From NCBI GenBank assembly GCA_036266155.1, contig DATANR010000239.1, positions 1 to 54,117 of the forward strand: a DNA stretch of 54,117 nt, written 5' to 3'. Made by a program: the position numbers and the translations under genes. How positions within the stretch are numbered: position 1 is the stretch's first letter; each line of letters begins with the position of its first letter. Shown here one piece after another: positions 38,702 through 48,500 of the stretch. The stretch comes from SIAJ01 sp036266155. Lineage in GTDB: Bacteria > Planctomycetota > Planctomycetia > Gemmatales > Gemmataceae. Under the pieces are notes generated by a model. It ran no database searches. It was not told where the DNA came from and was given only the letters and a program-made list of their open reading frames with translations.

Positions 38702-39274
38702 ATGAGTGAGACAATCACTGAACGGCCGATGACGAGCGACGACTTGTTCGCGTTGCGACCGAGCAAGAAAGTCGACCGTTGGCTGTTCCGAGGTGAATTA
38801 CGAGAGAGCAAGGTGACAAAGCGAAACCCGAACCATTCGGGAGCCGTGATGGCCCTTGGTAGAATCCTTGGAAACTGGGCAATCACTGATCCTGGCCGAT
38901 TCGGTAAGGTCCATGGGGCCGAGGTTTACTTTCGAATTCGAAGAGACCCAGACACCAATGTCGGGATCGATGTCGCCTTAGCGTCGCCGGCTCAGAACGC
39001 CTCGATCACCAAGAAATCGAGCTTCATTGACGGCCCGCCGGTGTTCGCGGCCGAAGTCCTCTCTCCATACGACAAGCAAAAAGAAGTTGACGAGGCGATC
39101 GAGGAGTACTTGGCGTGTGGGGTCCCAGTCGTCTGGATCGTCAACCCGTTTTACGACACGGTTACCGTTTACAGACCCGGTGCCGAACCCGTTCTCTATA
39201 ACCGTTCGCAGGAAATCAACGGCGATCCCGAACTCCCCGGCTTCCGGTGCCGGGTCGCCGAAATCTTTGAGTAG
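38702..39274 (+). CDS. Uma2-family (DUF820) putative PD-(D/E)xK nuclease
   Basis: A 190-residue Uma2 protein of the type expanded in planctomycetes and cyanobacteria. Motifs: MTSDDLFALRPSKKVDRWLFRGEL near the start, NVGIDVALASPAQNA, then FAAEVLSPYDKQKEVDEAIEEYLACGVPVVWIVNPFYDTVTVYRPG, the E-x-S/P-x-(D)-K-like core. Family members have a PD-(D/E)xK fold and their biological role is unknown. It sits 9 bases after hpd and 5 bases before the FAH gene, an insertion in an otherwise metabolic operon. Confidence 0.9.
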   Translation: MSETITERPMTSDDLFALRPSKKVDRWLFRGELRESKVTKRNPNHSGAVMALGRILGNWAITDPGRFGKVHGAEVYFRIRRDPDTNVGIDVALASPAQNASITKKSSFIDGPPVFAAEVLSPYDKQKEVDEAIEEYLACGVPVVWIVNPFYDTVTVYRPGAEPVLYNRSQEINGDPELPGFRCRVAEIFE

Positions 39275-39279
39275 CCGTC

Positions 39280-39990
39280 ATGCCGGCCCCATTCCCCGTC
39301 GCCTCCCTCCGCGATTTCTACGCGTTCGAGCAGCACGTCAAGACATGCCGTGCTCATCGCGGGCTCGACATGGTGCCGGTGTGGTATCAAGTGCCAGCGT
39401 TCTACTTCTCGAACCCAATCGCCATCATCGGGGACGGTAATACCGTTCATGCTCCACAAGGCAGCGGGGCCCTCGACTATGAATTGGAACTGGCCTGCGT
39501 CATTGGCAAGCCAGCGCGCGATCTCGCAGCCGATGATTCCGCGATGGAGTGCTTGGCCGGCTTCACGATCATGAACGACTGGAGCGCCCGCGATCTTCAA
39601 CGGGCCGAGATGGCAATCGGTCTTGGGCCGAGCAAGAGCAAGGACTTCGCCACGTCGCTCGGCCCACGGTTAGTTCCCTTCGATGAATTGCGCGATTGCT
39701 ATCGCGATGGCCGGCTGCATCTGGAAATGACAGCGTCCGTGAATGGCAAAGTCTATTCACGCGGAAATGCCGGCAGCATGTACTGGACCTGGCCGCAGTT
39801 GCTGGCTCATGCAAGCCGCGACACGGAACTGCGGCCGGGGGACGTTCTGGGTTCCGGGACCGTCGGCACCGGCTGTATCCTGGAATTGACGCCCGAGGCC
39901 GTCGGCGGCTGGCTGAAGCCAGGTGACGTTGTCGAGTTGACGATCGAACGAATCGGGACGTTGCGGAACACGGTCATCGAACGACCGTAG
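39280..39990 (+). CDS. Fumarylacetoacetate hydrolase (FAH) family protein
   Basis: A 236-residue FAH-fold enzyme. The metal site motif GALDYELELACVIGKPARDL near residue 65 carries the Glu pair of the family. GLGPSKSKDFATSLGPRLVP, and the Gly-rich block VLGSGTVGTGCILELTPEAVGGWLKPGDVVEL near the end, are also typical. Placed in an operon with Hpd and homogentisate dioxygenase, it probably hydrolyses fumarylacetoacetate or maleylacetoacetate to acetoacetate and the C4 acid. It is shorter than animal FAH (about 420 residues) and matches the FAHD1-type length. Confidence 0.9.
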   Translation: MPAPFPVASLRDFYAFEQHVKTCRAHRGLDMVPVWYQVPAFYFSNPIAIIGDGNTVHAPQGSGALDYELELACVIGKPARDLAADDSAMECLAGFTIMNDWSARDLQRAEMAIGLGPSKSKDFATSLGPRLVPFDELRDCYRDGRLHLEMTASVNGKVYSRGNAGSMYWTWPQLLAHASRDTELRPGDVLGSGTVGTGCILELTPEAVGGWLKPGDVVELTIERIGTLRNTVIERP

Positions 39991-40001
39991 GGAGGGCCCT
40001 C

Positions 40002-41171
40002 ATGCCGTACTACCGAAGCCTCGGCCTGATCCCGCCCAAGCGGCACACGCTGCATCGGGTCAGCCCGGGCTATAAGAACGAAGGCATCTATTACGAAGAG
40101 GTCGTCACTACTCAGGGCTTTAGCCGGGCTTATAGCATCGCCTACCATTTAAAGCCGCCGACACGGGTAAAGCACGTCGAACCAGCAGGGCATCTCAAGG
40201 TTGAAGTTGTTCCCGATCTGCCACTGCGGCACGTCCACACGAAGACCGGCAAGATTCCATCAAGTGGAGATCCCGTTACCGGCCGCGTGCCGATGCTGGC
40301 CAATTCCGATGTGATCATCTCGCGCTGTCGGCCGACGGAGCCGCAAACGGAGTTGTTCCGCAATGCGACGGCCGACGAGATCATCTTTGTCCATCGCGGC
40401 AGCGGTCGACTGCTGACCATGTTCGGCGTGCAGCCCGTGCGGTCGTTCGACTACATCGTAATTCCGCGGACGACGACGTATCGTCTGGAGTTCGAGGCCG
40501 ACAGCAAGCCCGATTTGCTCGTGATCGAAGCGTTCGGCAACATCGGCTTCCCGCCGCGGTATCTGAATCCCGACGGCCAGTTCCGGCTCGGCGCACCTTA
40601 TGCCGAACGCGACCTTCATGGACCGACCGAGACGCTCGTAATAGATCGCGAGGAAGACACGTCGATCCTCATAAAGGATGGCGACCGCCTCACCCGCTAT
40701 GTGACGGCTCATCATCCTTTCGACGTCGTGGGTTGGGATGGCTTCGTCTATCCGTTCACCTTCAACGCGGACGACTTTGAGCCGATCACGGGGACGATCC
40801 ATCAGCCGCCGCCGATTCATCAGACGTTTGAGACGAACGGCTTCGTCGTCTGCACGTTCGCTCCACGGATGCTCGACACGCATCCGGACGCGATCAAGGT
40901 GCCGTATGCACATTCGAACGTTGAGTCGGATGAAGTTCTCTACTACGTCCGCGGCAAGTTTGGCAGCCGGCGCGGCGTCGACGAGGGGTCGTTCACACTG
41001 CACCCACGCGGCATCCCGCACGGCCCGCATCCAGGCACGATCGCCGCCAGCCGGGACGTGACGCGAACGGATGAATTGGCCGTCATGGTCGATACGTTTC
41101 GCCCGCTGAACGTGACGCGGCAAGCGGTGGAACTTGATGATCCGACCTATCCGAAGTCGTGGCTCGATTGA
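40002..41171 (+). CDS. hmgA: Homogentisate 1,2-dioxygenase
   Basis: A 389-residue cupin-fold dioxygenase opening the homogentisate ring. It starts MPYYRSLGLIPPKRHTLHR after GGAGG. The iron-ligand region is FTLHPRGIPHGPHPGTIAAS (H and H), with VESDEVLYYVRGKFGSRRG ahead of it, and VHRGSGRLLTMFG in the first cupin half. The length is below the about 440 residues of the animal and Pseudomonas enzyme, in line with shorter bacterial variants. Product maleylacetoacetate goes to the FAH gene product. No separate maleylacetoacetate isomerase gene is in the operon. Confidence 0.93.
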   Translation: MPYYRSLGLIPPKRHTLHRVSPGYKNEGIYYEEVVTTQGFSRAYSIAYHLKPPTRVKHVEPAGHLKVEVVPDLPLRHVHTKTGKIPSSGDPVTGRVPMLANSDVIISRCRPTEPQTELFRNATADEIIFVHRGSGRLLTMFGVQPVRSFDYIVIPRTTTYRLEFEADSKPDLLVIEAFGNIGFPPRYLNPDGQFRLGAPYAERDLHGPTETLVIDREEDTSILIKDGDRLTRYVTAHHPFDVVGWDGFVYPFTFNADDFEPITGTIHQPPPIHQTFETNGFVVCTFAPRMLDTHPDAIKVPYAHSNVESDEVLYYVRGKFGSRRGVDEGSFTLHPRGIPHGPHPGTIAASRDVTRTDELAVMVDTFRPLNVTRQAVELDDPTYPKSWLD

Positions 41172-41293
41172 TTTCCATCGGCGACTGTAAGGTCGCGATT
41201 GCGAACTTGTAGTATCGGGTAACTCGCCTGCCGCTCGCGGAGCGACTAGAATCTCGGCGAGACCAAATTGAAAACACATTCGGAGTGTCAGCT

Positions 41294-41821
41294 ATGCGTC
41301 TTCTGATCGCCGCCGTCGCGGCTGTCGTCTTCACTCTGCCGACGGTGGCCGAGGACAAGGTCGCGCTCACGGGCGATAACACCAAGATCACATTCGTCGG
41401 CACCAAGCCGGGCGGCAAGCACGAGGGTGGCTTCAAGACGCTCAAGGGCGGGGCCGTCGTATCCGCGGACGGTCTGTCCAAGGTCGCGGTCGAGATCGAC
41501 ATGGAGTCGCTCTTCTCCGACGATCCGAAGCTAACCGCTCACCTCAAGTCGCCGGACTTCTTCGGCGTGAAGACCAATCCGAAATCGAAATTCGAGAGCA
41601 CGAAGATCGAGAAGAGCGACAAGGGCCACACCATCACCGGCAATTTGACGCTCAACGGCAAGACCAAGGAAATCTCGTTCCCAGCGACGATCACTGCCAC
41701 GGGCGGTGCGGTCAAGATCGAGAGTTCATTCTCGATCGACAAGCGCGACTTCGGCATGGAATATGGCGGCGGCAAGATCGATGACAAAGTGAGCATCAAG
41801 GTCTCGGTCGACGCCAAGTAA
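41294..41821 (+). CDS. YceI-family secreted lipid-binding protein
   Basis: A 175-residue exported protein: signal MRLLIAAVAAVVFTLPTVAED, then the YceI beta-barrel pattern TKITFVGTKPGGKHEGGFKTLKGG, VEIDMESLFSDDPKLTAHLKSPDFFGVKTNPKSKFES, then GNLTLNGKTKEISFPATI, ending FSIDKRDFGMEYGGGKIDDKVSIKVSVDAK. YceI proteins bind isoprenoid-like lipids in a long barrel. ATG 41294 is preceded by GGAG 8 bases upstream. It follows hmgA by 122 bases and is probably a separate unit, ended by the hairpin at 41842-41879. Confidence 0.93.
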   Translation: MRLLIAAVAAVVFTLPTVAEDKVALTGDNTKITFVGTKPGGKHEGGFKTLKGGAVVSADGLSKVAVEIDMESLFSDDPKLTAHLKSPDFFGVKTNPKSKFESTKIEKSDKGHTITGNLTLNGKTKEISFPATITATGGAVKIESSFSIDKRDFGMEYGGGKIDDKVSIKVSVDAK

Positions 41822-41841
41822 GACAGCTTCGATCATTGGCA

Positions 41842-41879
41842 AACGAGCAAGGCTGCCGTACCGGGCAGCCTTGCTCGTT
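41842..41879 (+). terminator. Intrinsic terminator after the YceI gene
   Basis: A perfect 16-base stem, AACGAGCAAGGCTGCC with its complement, closes a 6-base loop (GTACCG). It lies 20 bases after the YceI stop and is followed by TGAGAGG rather than a long T run. The next gene starts at 41894. Confidence 0.7.
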
Positions 41880-41893
41880 GAGAGGGGCCAGTC

Positions 41894-42913
41894 ATGTTGA
41901 CCGAATGGCGTGAAAGCGCTTCCCGTCACTTCCCGGATTTGAACACTTTGATGGCCTCCGGCAAGGAGGCGCTCGGCCCGGCGGCGGGCGTGGCCATGGT
42001 CGTCTTCGTCGTCGGTCTGTTTGTTACCCGCAAGCGGGCTCCCGTAGCGGTCGCCGCAGTTGCGATGCTTGCCGCGGTCGGTGTCGTGAACTACTTGCAT
42101 CCGCTACTGAAGTGGTGGCCCGCCCTCGAGCGCGATCCCGATCGGCCACTGTTCTCCCACTTCCACGGCCGCGAGTTCTTGTTGCTCTTCTTCGTGCTGG
42201 CTCAGGTCGACGGCATCCTGACGTCGTCCGAGGGTGTGCCGACCTGGGGCAAATGGCGGTTGAGGCTCGGACTCGGTCTGCTCGCGGCGATTCTGATTGT
42301 GCCCGCCGGACTTCACGACTCCTGGCCCATCTGGCCGAAGGATTACGCTTCCTGGCCGCATCCTTTCAAGGCGTGGGCCTGGCCGCTCGCCGGGTTCACG
42401 CTCGCGGTCGCCCTCGGTTGGGCCGGCTCGACGAAGGCGGCTCAGCAGTGGCCGGGCCCGTGGGTCGGGCTTGGGCTGGCGGCATCGCTGTTCGGGGCGT
42501 CGATCGTTATCATCCACGGGCACTACGCGAGCATGGCCGAGGCTGTCACGCTGCCGGCGGCGGCACTTGTCGGCATTTCGCTCGTCGCCTTGTTCGCGAA
42601 AGTTGAAGTGACCGGCGCATTGCCGGGCCTGTGCGTGTTGCTTCCTGCGTGTTTGCTGGCGACTGCGACGCTCGCGGACAGCGAGGTACCGTGGTACGCG
42701 TTCGTCCTCGCCGGGCTGCCGCCGATTACAGTCGGCATCATGGGTCTGCCATCGGTCGCCAAGATGTCCGGCATCGGCAAGCATCTGCTTTTCTGGACGC
42801 TCTGCCTTGGGCCGACGATCGCGGCGCTCGTCATTGCCATGCGTGTCGAGGAGTTGCCGACGTCGTCATCGAACGATGAGTGGAGCCTGATCTCAACGAG
42901 AATCCCATGTTGA
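41894..42913 (+). CDS. Integral membrane protein, unknown function
   Basis: A 339-residue protein with about nine hydrophobic segments (AAGVAMVVFVVGLFV, VAVAAVAMLAAVGVVNYL, LGLGLLAAILIVPAGL, WPLAGFTLAVALGWAG and others), so it sits in the inner membrane. No motif for transport or catalysis is seen. The N-terminus is MLTEWRESASRHFPDLNTLMASGKEALG. The gene lies between the YceI terminator and the flavin reductase gene, overlapping the latter by 7 bases, and could be its membrane partner. The family is not recognised. Confidence 0.65.
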   Translation: MLTEWRESASRHFPDLNTLMASGKEALGPAAGVAMVVFVVGLFVTRKRAPVAVAAVAMLAAVGVVNYLHPLLKWWPALERDPDRPLFSHFHGREFLLLFFVLAQVDGILTSSEGVPTWGKWRLRLGLGLLAAILIVPAGLHDSWPIWPKDYASWPHPFKAWAWPLAGFTLAVALGWAGSTKAAQQWPGPWVGLGLAASLFGASIVIIHGHYASMAEAVTLPAAALVGISLVALFAKVEVTGALPGLCVLLPACLLATATLADSEVPWYAFVLAGLPPITVGIMGLPSVAKMSGIGKHLLFWTLCLGPTIAALVIAMRVEELPTSSSNDEWSLISTRIPC

Positions 42914-43512
42914 TCGATGTTTCGAAAACGTCCGTTGTCGAGGTCTATCAGGCACTCACGGGAGTCGTCACGCCGCGGCCGATCGCGTGGGTCACTACCA
43001 TCGACGCGGCCGGCCGCGTCAACTTGGCGCCATTCAGTTTTTTCAACGCCTTCGGCGCCAATCCACCGGTCGTTGTCTTTTCGCCAACCTTGCGGCGCGA
43101 CGCCACGAAGAAGGACACGCTGCTAAACCTCGAAGTGGTCGGCGAATTTGTCGTTCACGCCTCGGTCGCGTCGCTAGCAGAGAAAGTGAATCAATCGTCG
43201 AAGGAGTTGCCGCACGGTGAGAGCGAAGTCGAACTCGTCGGTCTGCACACGCTCCCGTCGATCAAGGTAAAGCCGCCGCGCTTGGCCGAAGCGCCCGTCG
43301 CAATGGAGTGTACGTTGCGGCAGATAATCTCAATCGGCTCGGGGTCCATCGCCGCGAACCTCGTCATCGGCGAGGTACTGATTATGCACATTGACGACGC
43401 GGTTCTCGATGAGAAGGGTCGTGTCGATCCGCGAAAGCTGAAGACCGTCGCTCGGCTCGGGGCCGACTTCTGGTGCCATACGACGGACTTGTTCGAGCAG
43501 AAGCGGCCGTGA
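42907..43512 (+). CDS. Flavin reductase-like FMN-binding split-barrel protein
   Basis: A 201-residue protein of the DIM6/NTAB flavin reductase group: VTPRPIAWVTTIDAAGRVNLAPFSFFNAFGANPPVVVFSPT is the FMN-binding block, followed by TLLNLEVVGEFVVHAS. The substrate or electron acceptor is unknown. ATG 42907 overlaps the membrane gene stop by 7 bases; the upstream GTG 42880 is also possible. Downstream follow only decayed mobile elements. Confidence 0.9.
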   Translation: MLIDVSKTSVVEVYQALTGVVTPRPIAWVTTIDAAGRVNLAPFSFFNAFGANPPVVVFSPTLRRDATKKDTLLNLEVVGEFVVHASVASLAEKVNQSSKELPHGESEVELVGLHTLPSIKVKPPRLAEAPVAMECTLRQIISIGSGSIAANLVIGEVLIMHIDDAVLDEKGRVDPRKLKTVARLGADFWCHTTDLFEQKRP

Positions 43513-43679
43513 GAGAATGCGTGCACCTCGCGAAAATCGCCAGGATTCCAGTGCAATCGAACGCGCGTGCTGCTGCTCGGTACATCCGAACGATACGGAC
43601 CTGAGCGATGACGATGCGGCAATGCCCGGTGCGAATGATTCGAACAGGCGGCGTGAGCGTCACCGACCTGCGCCACGAC

Positions 43680-43901
43680 AAGGAGGCCTTTTTCCCGCTC
43701 GGCCACGCTTTGGAGATGAAATACCTTTCCAAGAGCAGGTCGAATAGCGACAAGATTAATACCGCCGAGCTCGCGGCCCTGCTTCGTGGCGGGCTCTTTC
43801 CGATCGTCTAAGTCTGTTCCAAGTCCAACCCTCAGCCGCGCGATCTGCTCCGGCATCGCAGCTTCTTCGTGCGGCAACGCAACCAGCTCATCGCCCACAT
43901 C
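43680..43901 (+). mobile_element. IS110-family transposase remnant (frameshifted)
   Basis: The plus frame reads AFFPLGHALEMKYLSKSRSNSDKINTAELAALLRGGLFP. This matches the IS110 transposase block LGHALYMKxIHGGKxKNDKIDxxKIAxLLRGGMLP. It meets a stop at 43809. In another frame the next expected block continues, RDLLRHRSFFVRQRNQLIAHI (43842-43901), corresponding to the IS110 segment TRDLLRRRxxxVRxRxxLLAHI. The catalytic N-terminal acid part and the C-terminal half are missing, so this is dead. Beyond 43901 it joins an unrelated minus-strand recombinase fragment. Confidence 0.8.
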
Positions 43902-43919
43902 GGGACGAGGGGAGTCATG

Positions 43920-44390
43920 GGTGCACCTCCCCGCACCTGGCCAGGGCAGGGCGACGGCGGCCAGGCGGTCGACGTCCACCTTGGCGTAGACGGCCGTCGT
44001 GTCGATGCTGCGGTGGCCAAGGACGTCGGCGATCCGCTTCAGGTCGGCCCCGGCCCGGAGCAGCCGGGACGCGGCTAGGCGCCGCAGGACGTGGGTCCCG
44101 GTCAGCCGCTCACACCCGGGCACGGCGGCGTACGCCCGGCGAATCACCCGTGGACCAGCTCCCGGGTCACGGGGGCACCCAGCAGCCACCGGTGCCGGAC
44201 GAACAGGTCGCGGCCGACGTAGCCGCCGCCCGGTCATCGAGAGGATCCGCACTCGGCGCGGCTTGCCCGCCTCCAGCCGGAGGGTGCCGGCAATCGCGTC
44301 GACGTCGTTCAGGGTGAGGCCCGTGACCTCCCGACCCGCAACCCGAGGTCGACCAGGCAGACGGCGCTTTGCAATGAAATTGCCAAGTTT
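43920..44390 (-). pseudogene. Tyrosine recombinase (integrase) remnant
   Basis: On the minus strand LTGTHVLRRLAASRLLRAGADLKRIADVLGHRSIDTTAVYAKVD is the C-terminal catalytic part of a XerC/D-like tyrosine recombinase, with H-x-x-R, the LGHRS block and the tyrosine region. EVTGLTLNDVDAIAGTLRLEAGKPRRVRI further upstream is the earlier catalytic block but in a different frame context. AVCLVDLGLRVG before it is in yet another frame. At least two frameshifts separate the parts, and the core-binding N-terminal domain is not found. It is therefore a dead integrase or an invertase relic. Confidence 0.8.
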
Positions 44391-45118
44391 CGTTGCGACC
44401 CAAAAGGAGAGATTGCCAACTAAGATTGCCACCCCCTCCCTATGGTTGGCAATCTCTGCTCGCTTTTTTCGACACATGTCATTAGCCTCAGAGGAGATGG
44501 GTTGAAAAAAGTTAGTGCAAAATACTAGCGCAATAGACCCACCGAAATGGTGCCGCAAATCCTTCATTCGCGCTTGGATAGCGTTCATTCGTTTCGCGCG
44601 ACCTGGGAGGCGGCGGCCTGGCCCGTCCGCCCATACCCGGCGACGAACTTCCGGACGTGCCCCGGTCGCCGCCGCGACCACCGGATCGGGCCGGCCCCGA
44701 ACACCGAGCGAAGGAACTCGCAATCGTAACTGCGAAAACCACCTGTCATTGCAGAGCGGCATCTGGCAAAAAGAAAATGCTTTTTTCTGGCAATAGGCGA
44801 GGTTTTCTGTAAGAATCCGATACTCGCAACCCCCTTTACAAGCGTCGCTGCCGAGAATCCGAGTCGCGGTGAGGGATCGTCGGACAGCAGCCGAGTTGAG
44901 CCGAGCGGTGATTCTGCGTAACCGATTTGACGCCGCCTTCACCCAGACGAAACTCGCTTACCTCCGATCAGCATGCAGAACTGAGTCGTTTGGAATGCCC
45001 AAACTGCAAATCAGCGAATGTGGAGAAGTACAGCTGCGGCCCGAAGACCCAAAATGATGAGAATGCCGAAAAGATGTGGTGGAATACTCGCAGCAATCTT
45101 GCCCCTTGTCGCTGTTCC

Positions 45119-45233
45119 GTGGCGCGCCGCACGCTGCCACCTGAATTTAATCTGTCGCTCATAAACTTGGATTATTCTGGTCGGTGTTCGGTGTTCGGTG
45201 TTCGGTGTTCGGTGGCGCGCTGCACGCTGCCAC
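45119..45233. repeat. Duplicated 22-bp block flanking a heptamer array
   Basis: GTGGCGCGCCGCACGCTGCC (45119-45138, with AC following) recurs with one change (GCGCTGCACG) at 45212-45233. Just before the second copy a tandem heptamer TCGGTGT is repeated four times (45181-45208) and followed by a partial unit. The combination resembles a slipped-strand product or a dispersed element with heptamer expansion. Confidence 0.8.
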
Positions 45234-45470
45234 TTGGAGAGCAAAGTCAGCAATGTCGCAAGTTTACAGTTCCAAATCTTGCTGCCGCAAAATGGCGGAA
45301 ATGGCAATAAACCGAGTCGAGTGGTCAGACTAACACACTAATCGAGTTGCAACATGCCTCTCCCATGGCTGCATCGCATCGCGTTTTTTGACGGTCAAGT
45401 CGAGGGTGAACTTCGCCGAGAACGCCGGCTACGGCGTCCCCTGAAGAAGTCCTTTTGCCCGTAGTGAGAA

Positions 45471-45509
45471 TCTGTGCGGATACTCGTGGCGCTTGCGCCT
45501 CCGCACAGA
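45471..45509. terminator. Hairpin upstream of the giant protein gene
   Basis: TCTGTGCGGA (45471-45480) and TCCGCACAGA (45500-45509) form a 10-base stem with a 19-base loop, 61 bases before the GTG at 45571. It may be a terminator for upstream readthrough or part of the leader of the giant gene. It has no clear T run, so the role is uncertain. Confidence 0.45.
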
Positions 45510-45570
45510 CGGCTTTCAACCTAACCAGATGGGTTCTTTCTTACATCTCATAAGTGACTGAGAGGTTCGC

Positions 45571-48500
45571 GTGGCCCTACGAAATTGGCTTACAAGTGCA
45601 TTCTTTCGCAAAATCTTTAGTTCTTTCAAGACGCAAGGCAGACGGCTGCGGGTCGAATCGCTTGAGGACCGCACGGTCCCGTCGACCTTCCAATGGACCG
45701 GGGCCGGGGGCAACGCCAACTGGAACACCGCCGCCAACTGGGCCCTGGTCACCGGCTCGGGTTCGTTCCCCAATGCCGTGGACGACGTGGCGCAGTTTAA
45801 CGCCACCTATTCCGGCGCGCAAACCGCATTGGTCAACCAGGCCATCACCGTCGGCGAGATCGACTGGGGCTCGACCAGAAACATCACCATTAACGGCGAC
45901 GGCATCAGCAGCCACACCCTGACCCTCAGCGCCAGCGCCGGCAATACGCTCTTGAACGTGGGGGCTGCTTTCACCAACAGCGGCCTCGATGTCATCGCCG
46001 CGCCGCTCGTCGTGGCCGCCGCCACTCCGCTGACCGCGACGGTCAGCGGCGGCACGCTCCAGCTCACCAACACCAGCAGCGCCCAGCCGAACGTCATCGG
46101 CGCTACCAGTACGTTCACCGTCAATACCAACGGCATCCTGGAGGGTTCCGCCGACCCCGCCAACCCGGCCCTCGGCAGTGCCGCGGTGGTGCTCGGTGGC
46201 GGCACCTTGCAACTGGATGCCGCGGCCACCGCCGCCAGCACCCTGGCCAACGCCGTGTCCGTCAGCGCCGCCGCGTCGTCGACGCTCAACACTACTGGGA
46301 TCAACCCCATCAGCCTGACCAACGCGGTCACGTTCGGCGGCAATGACAACCTGACAGTCAGCGGCACGGCGCCCCTGACGCTCGGCAACCTGGCCCTGGC
46401 AAGCGGTGGCGACACCCTCACCCAGACCGCTACCAGTCCGGTGACCGTCAGCGCCATTACCGGCACCGCTGCCCAGGCGCTCACCCTTGTCGGTCCGGGC
46501 ACGGTGGCCCTGCCCAACGCCAGCGCCGGCGACGCCGCCCCCACCACCCTGAACGGTGTCACGGTCAGTGCGGGCAACGCGACCTCCCTGGGCACGGGAG
46601 ACATCACCGTCTCTGGCAGCGACACCCTTCTGGCCACGGCGGCCATCGCCCCGGCCAACAACGTCGTGTTCAACACGAGTTCCGCGCTGACGGTCGGCGG
46701 TACGAACTCGGTCACCCTCCCGGGCGTCCTGTCCAGCGCATCGGCGGGGGCGGGGTCGCTGGTCATGGCGGGCAGCGGCACGCTGGCGCTGCAGGGCGTC
46801 AACACGTTCTCGGGCAATGTCACCGCGAATGCCGGCACCATCGCCGTCAATGGCTCGGGCACCGATGTCGCCGTCACCGCCTTCAATGTCAACGGCGGCG
46901 CCACGCTGCTCGTCGATGATTCCGGGACGAACGTCAACAACCGCCTCGGCACCAGCCCGGCCTCCGCCGCGGCGCTGAACCTTGCCGGCGGCACATTCAC
47001 CCTGACGGGCAACGCCTCGGCGCCCACCAACGAGCAACTCGGCAACGTCACGGTTCAGAGCGGCTACAGCACGGTCAACCTGAACAAGGGCGCGGGCGGC
47101 AACCTGACCCTCGGGGCCAATACCCTTGCCGCCAACACGACCTTGGCCGGGGTCGCGCCCTTTGTCAACTTCGTCGGCCCCAACACCGGCAGTGGCCCGG
47201 GCGACCAGCTCACCTTCACCACCAACCCGACGCTGACCAACGGCATCCTACCGTACGCCACGGTCACCAACGGCGCCAACTACGACTTCGCCACGGTTGC
47301 CGCAAACAGCCTCGCCGCCTTTGCCTTGTACAACGCGACGACCCTCGGCGCCGTGACGGGCAGTAACACCGCCGTCGTCAAGCTGACCGCCAACGATGCA
47401 ACGATGCCGGCAGCAGGCGTGGCTCCTTACGCGGTCATCGTCCAGGGGAACGCCACCGTTACCGGGGCCGGGACCCTGACGACCAGCACGCTGGCCCTCG
47501 GCGGGACGGACACCCTCAACCTGCCCGTGAACGTGGGCTCGCTCGGAACAGTGGTCGCCAACGCGGGTGCGATCGCCACGTTCGACGGCGTTATCAGCGG
47601 CACGGCCCTCGACGTGGCCGGCACCGGCACGACCATCCTCAACAACGCGGACACTTACGCGGGACCCACAACGCTCGAGTCGGGGACACTGAGTGTCGGT
47701 AATCCCACAAGTCTGGGCAGTGGCGCGCTCAACCTTCTGGGCGGAACGATCCAGGCGAGCGTTGCCACCACGATCGCCAACGCCGTCAACCTCACCACCA
47801 GCCTCGGCACCGTGACGTTTGGCGGCAACACCCCGCTGACGCTCAGCGGCACCACGACGTTGGCGGGCAACAACACAGTTACAGTGGCTAACACGGGCGG
47901 GACCACGCTGGCCGGCCAGGTCACCGGTAGCGGTGGTCTGACCGTGACGGCGGCGAGCACCGGCACGCTGGCGCTGACGAACAGCTCGGCGGGCACCCCG
48001 AACGACTACACCGCTGGCACGACCCTGCTGGGCGGCAACTTGCTCCTCGGCGCCAGCTCCGTCCTGGGTTCGGGTCCGCTCACGCTTGGCGGCGGAACGC
48101 TCCGGGCCAGTGCCGCCGTCACGCCAACCAACGCCGTCACGATCAGCGGCCCGGTAACTTTCGCCGGCAGCAACCCCATCAATCTGAGCGGCGCGACGAC
48201 GTTACTGGCCACAGGCAGCACCGTCAGCGGCTTCGGGGGCGGCGGCACCGGCTGGCAAGTGAACAGCAGTGGCATTGGCAGCACGCCGATCACCAGCAAC
48301 GTCCTCACTCTCACCGACGGCGCCAACAACGAAACGCGCAGTGCCTTCTCGGCCACCCAGGTAGCGACCGGAGGTAACTTCACGACCAGCTTCACCTACA
48401 CGGCTGGCGGGAGCGCGGCCGCCGACGGCTTTGCCTTTGTCTTGCAGAACCAGGCGCTGACCGCCCTGGGCGGCGGCGGCGGCAGCAAGGGATACGGCGG

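Larger units (their letters stand above)
44391..45570. other. Gene-poor region with decayed sequence and repeats
   Basis: About 1.2 kb hold no intact gene. Only short fragments are seen, such as a plus-frame stretch LECPNCKSANVEKYSCGPKTQ near 44990-45055 that looks like a zinc-ribbon remnant. Two copies of a 22-base block and a heptamer array lie at 45119-45233, and a hairpin at 45471-45509. The GC content is lower than in neighbouring genes. The region precedes the giant surface protein gene and its promoter probably lies within the last 150 bases. Confidence 0.55.

Noticed and set aside
43191..44942. A 583-codon minus-strand ORF
   Set aside because: It is a chance join of the antisense of the flavin reductase gene, a recombinase remnant and noncoding sequence; only the recombinase part has real homology.
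45577..47051. Long minus-strand ORFs of several hundred codons opposite the giant protein gene (also up to 54,113)
   Set aside because: They are Val/Pro/Leu or Arg/Gly-rich shadows forced by the GC-rich Gly/Thr/Ala codons of the plus frame, show no conserved motifs, and the plus frame has a coherent repeat protein with a lectin domain.
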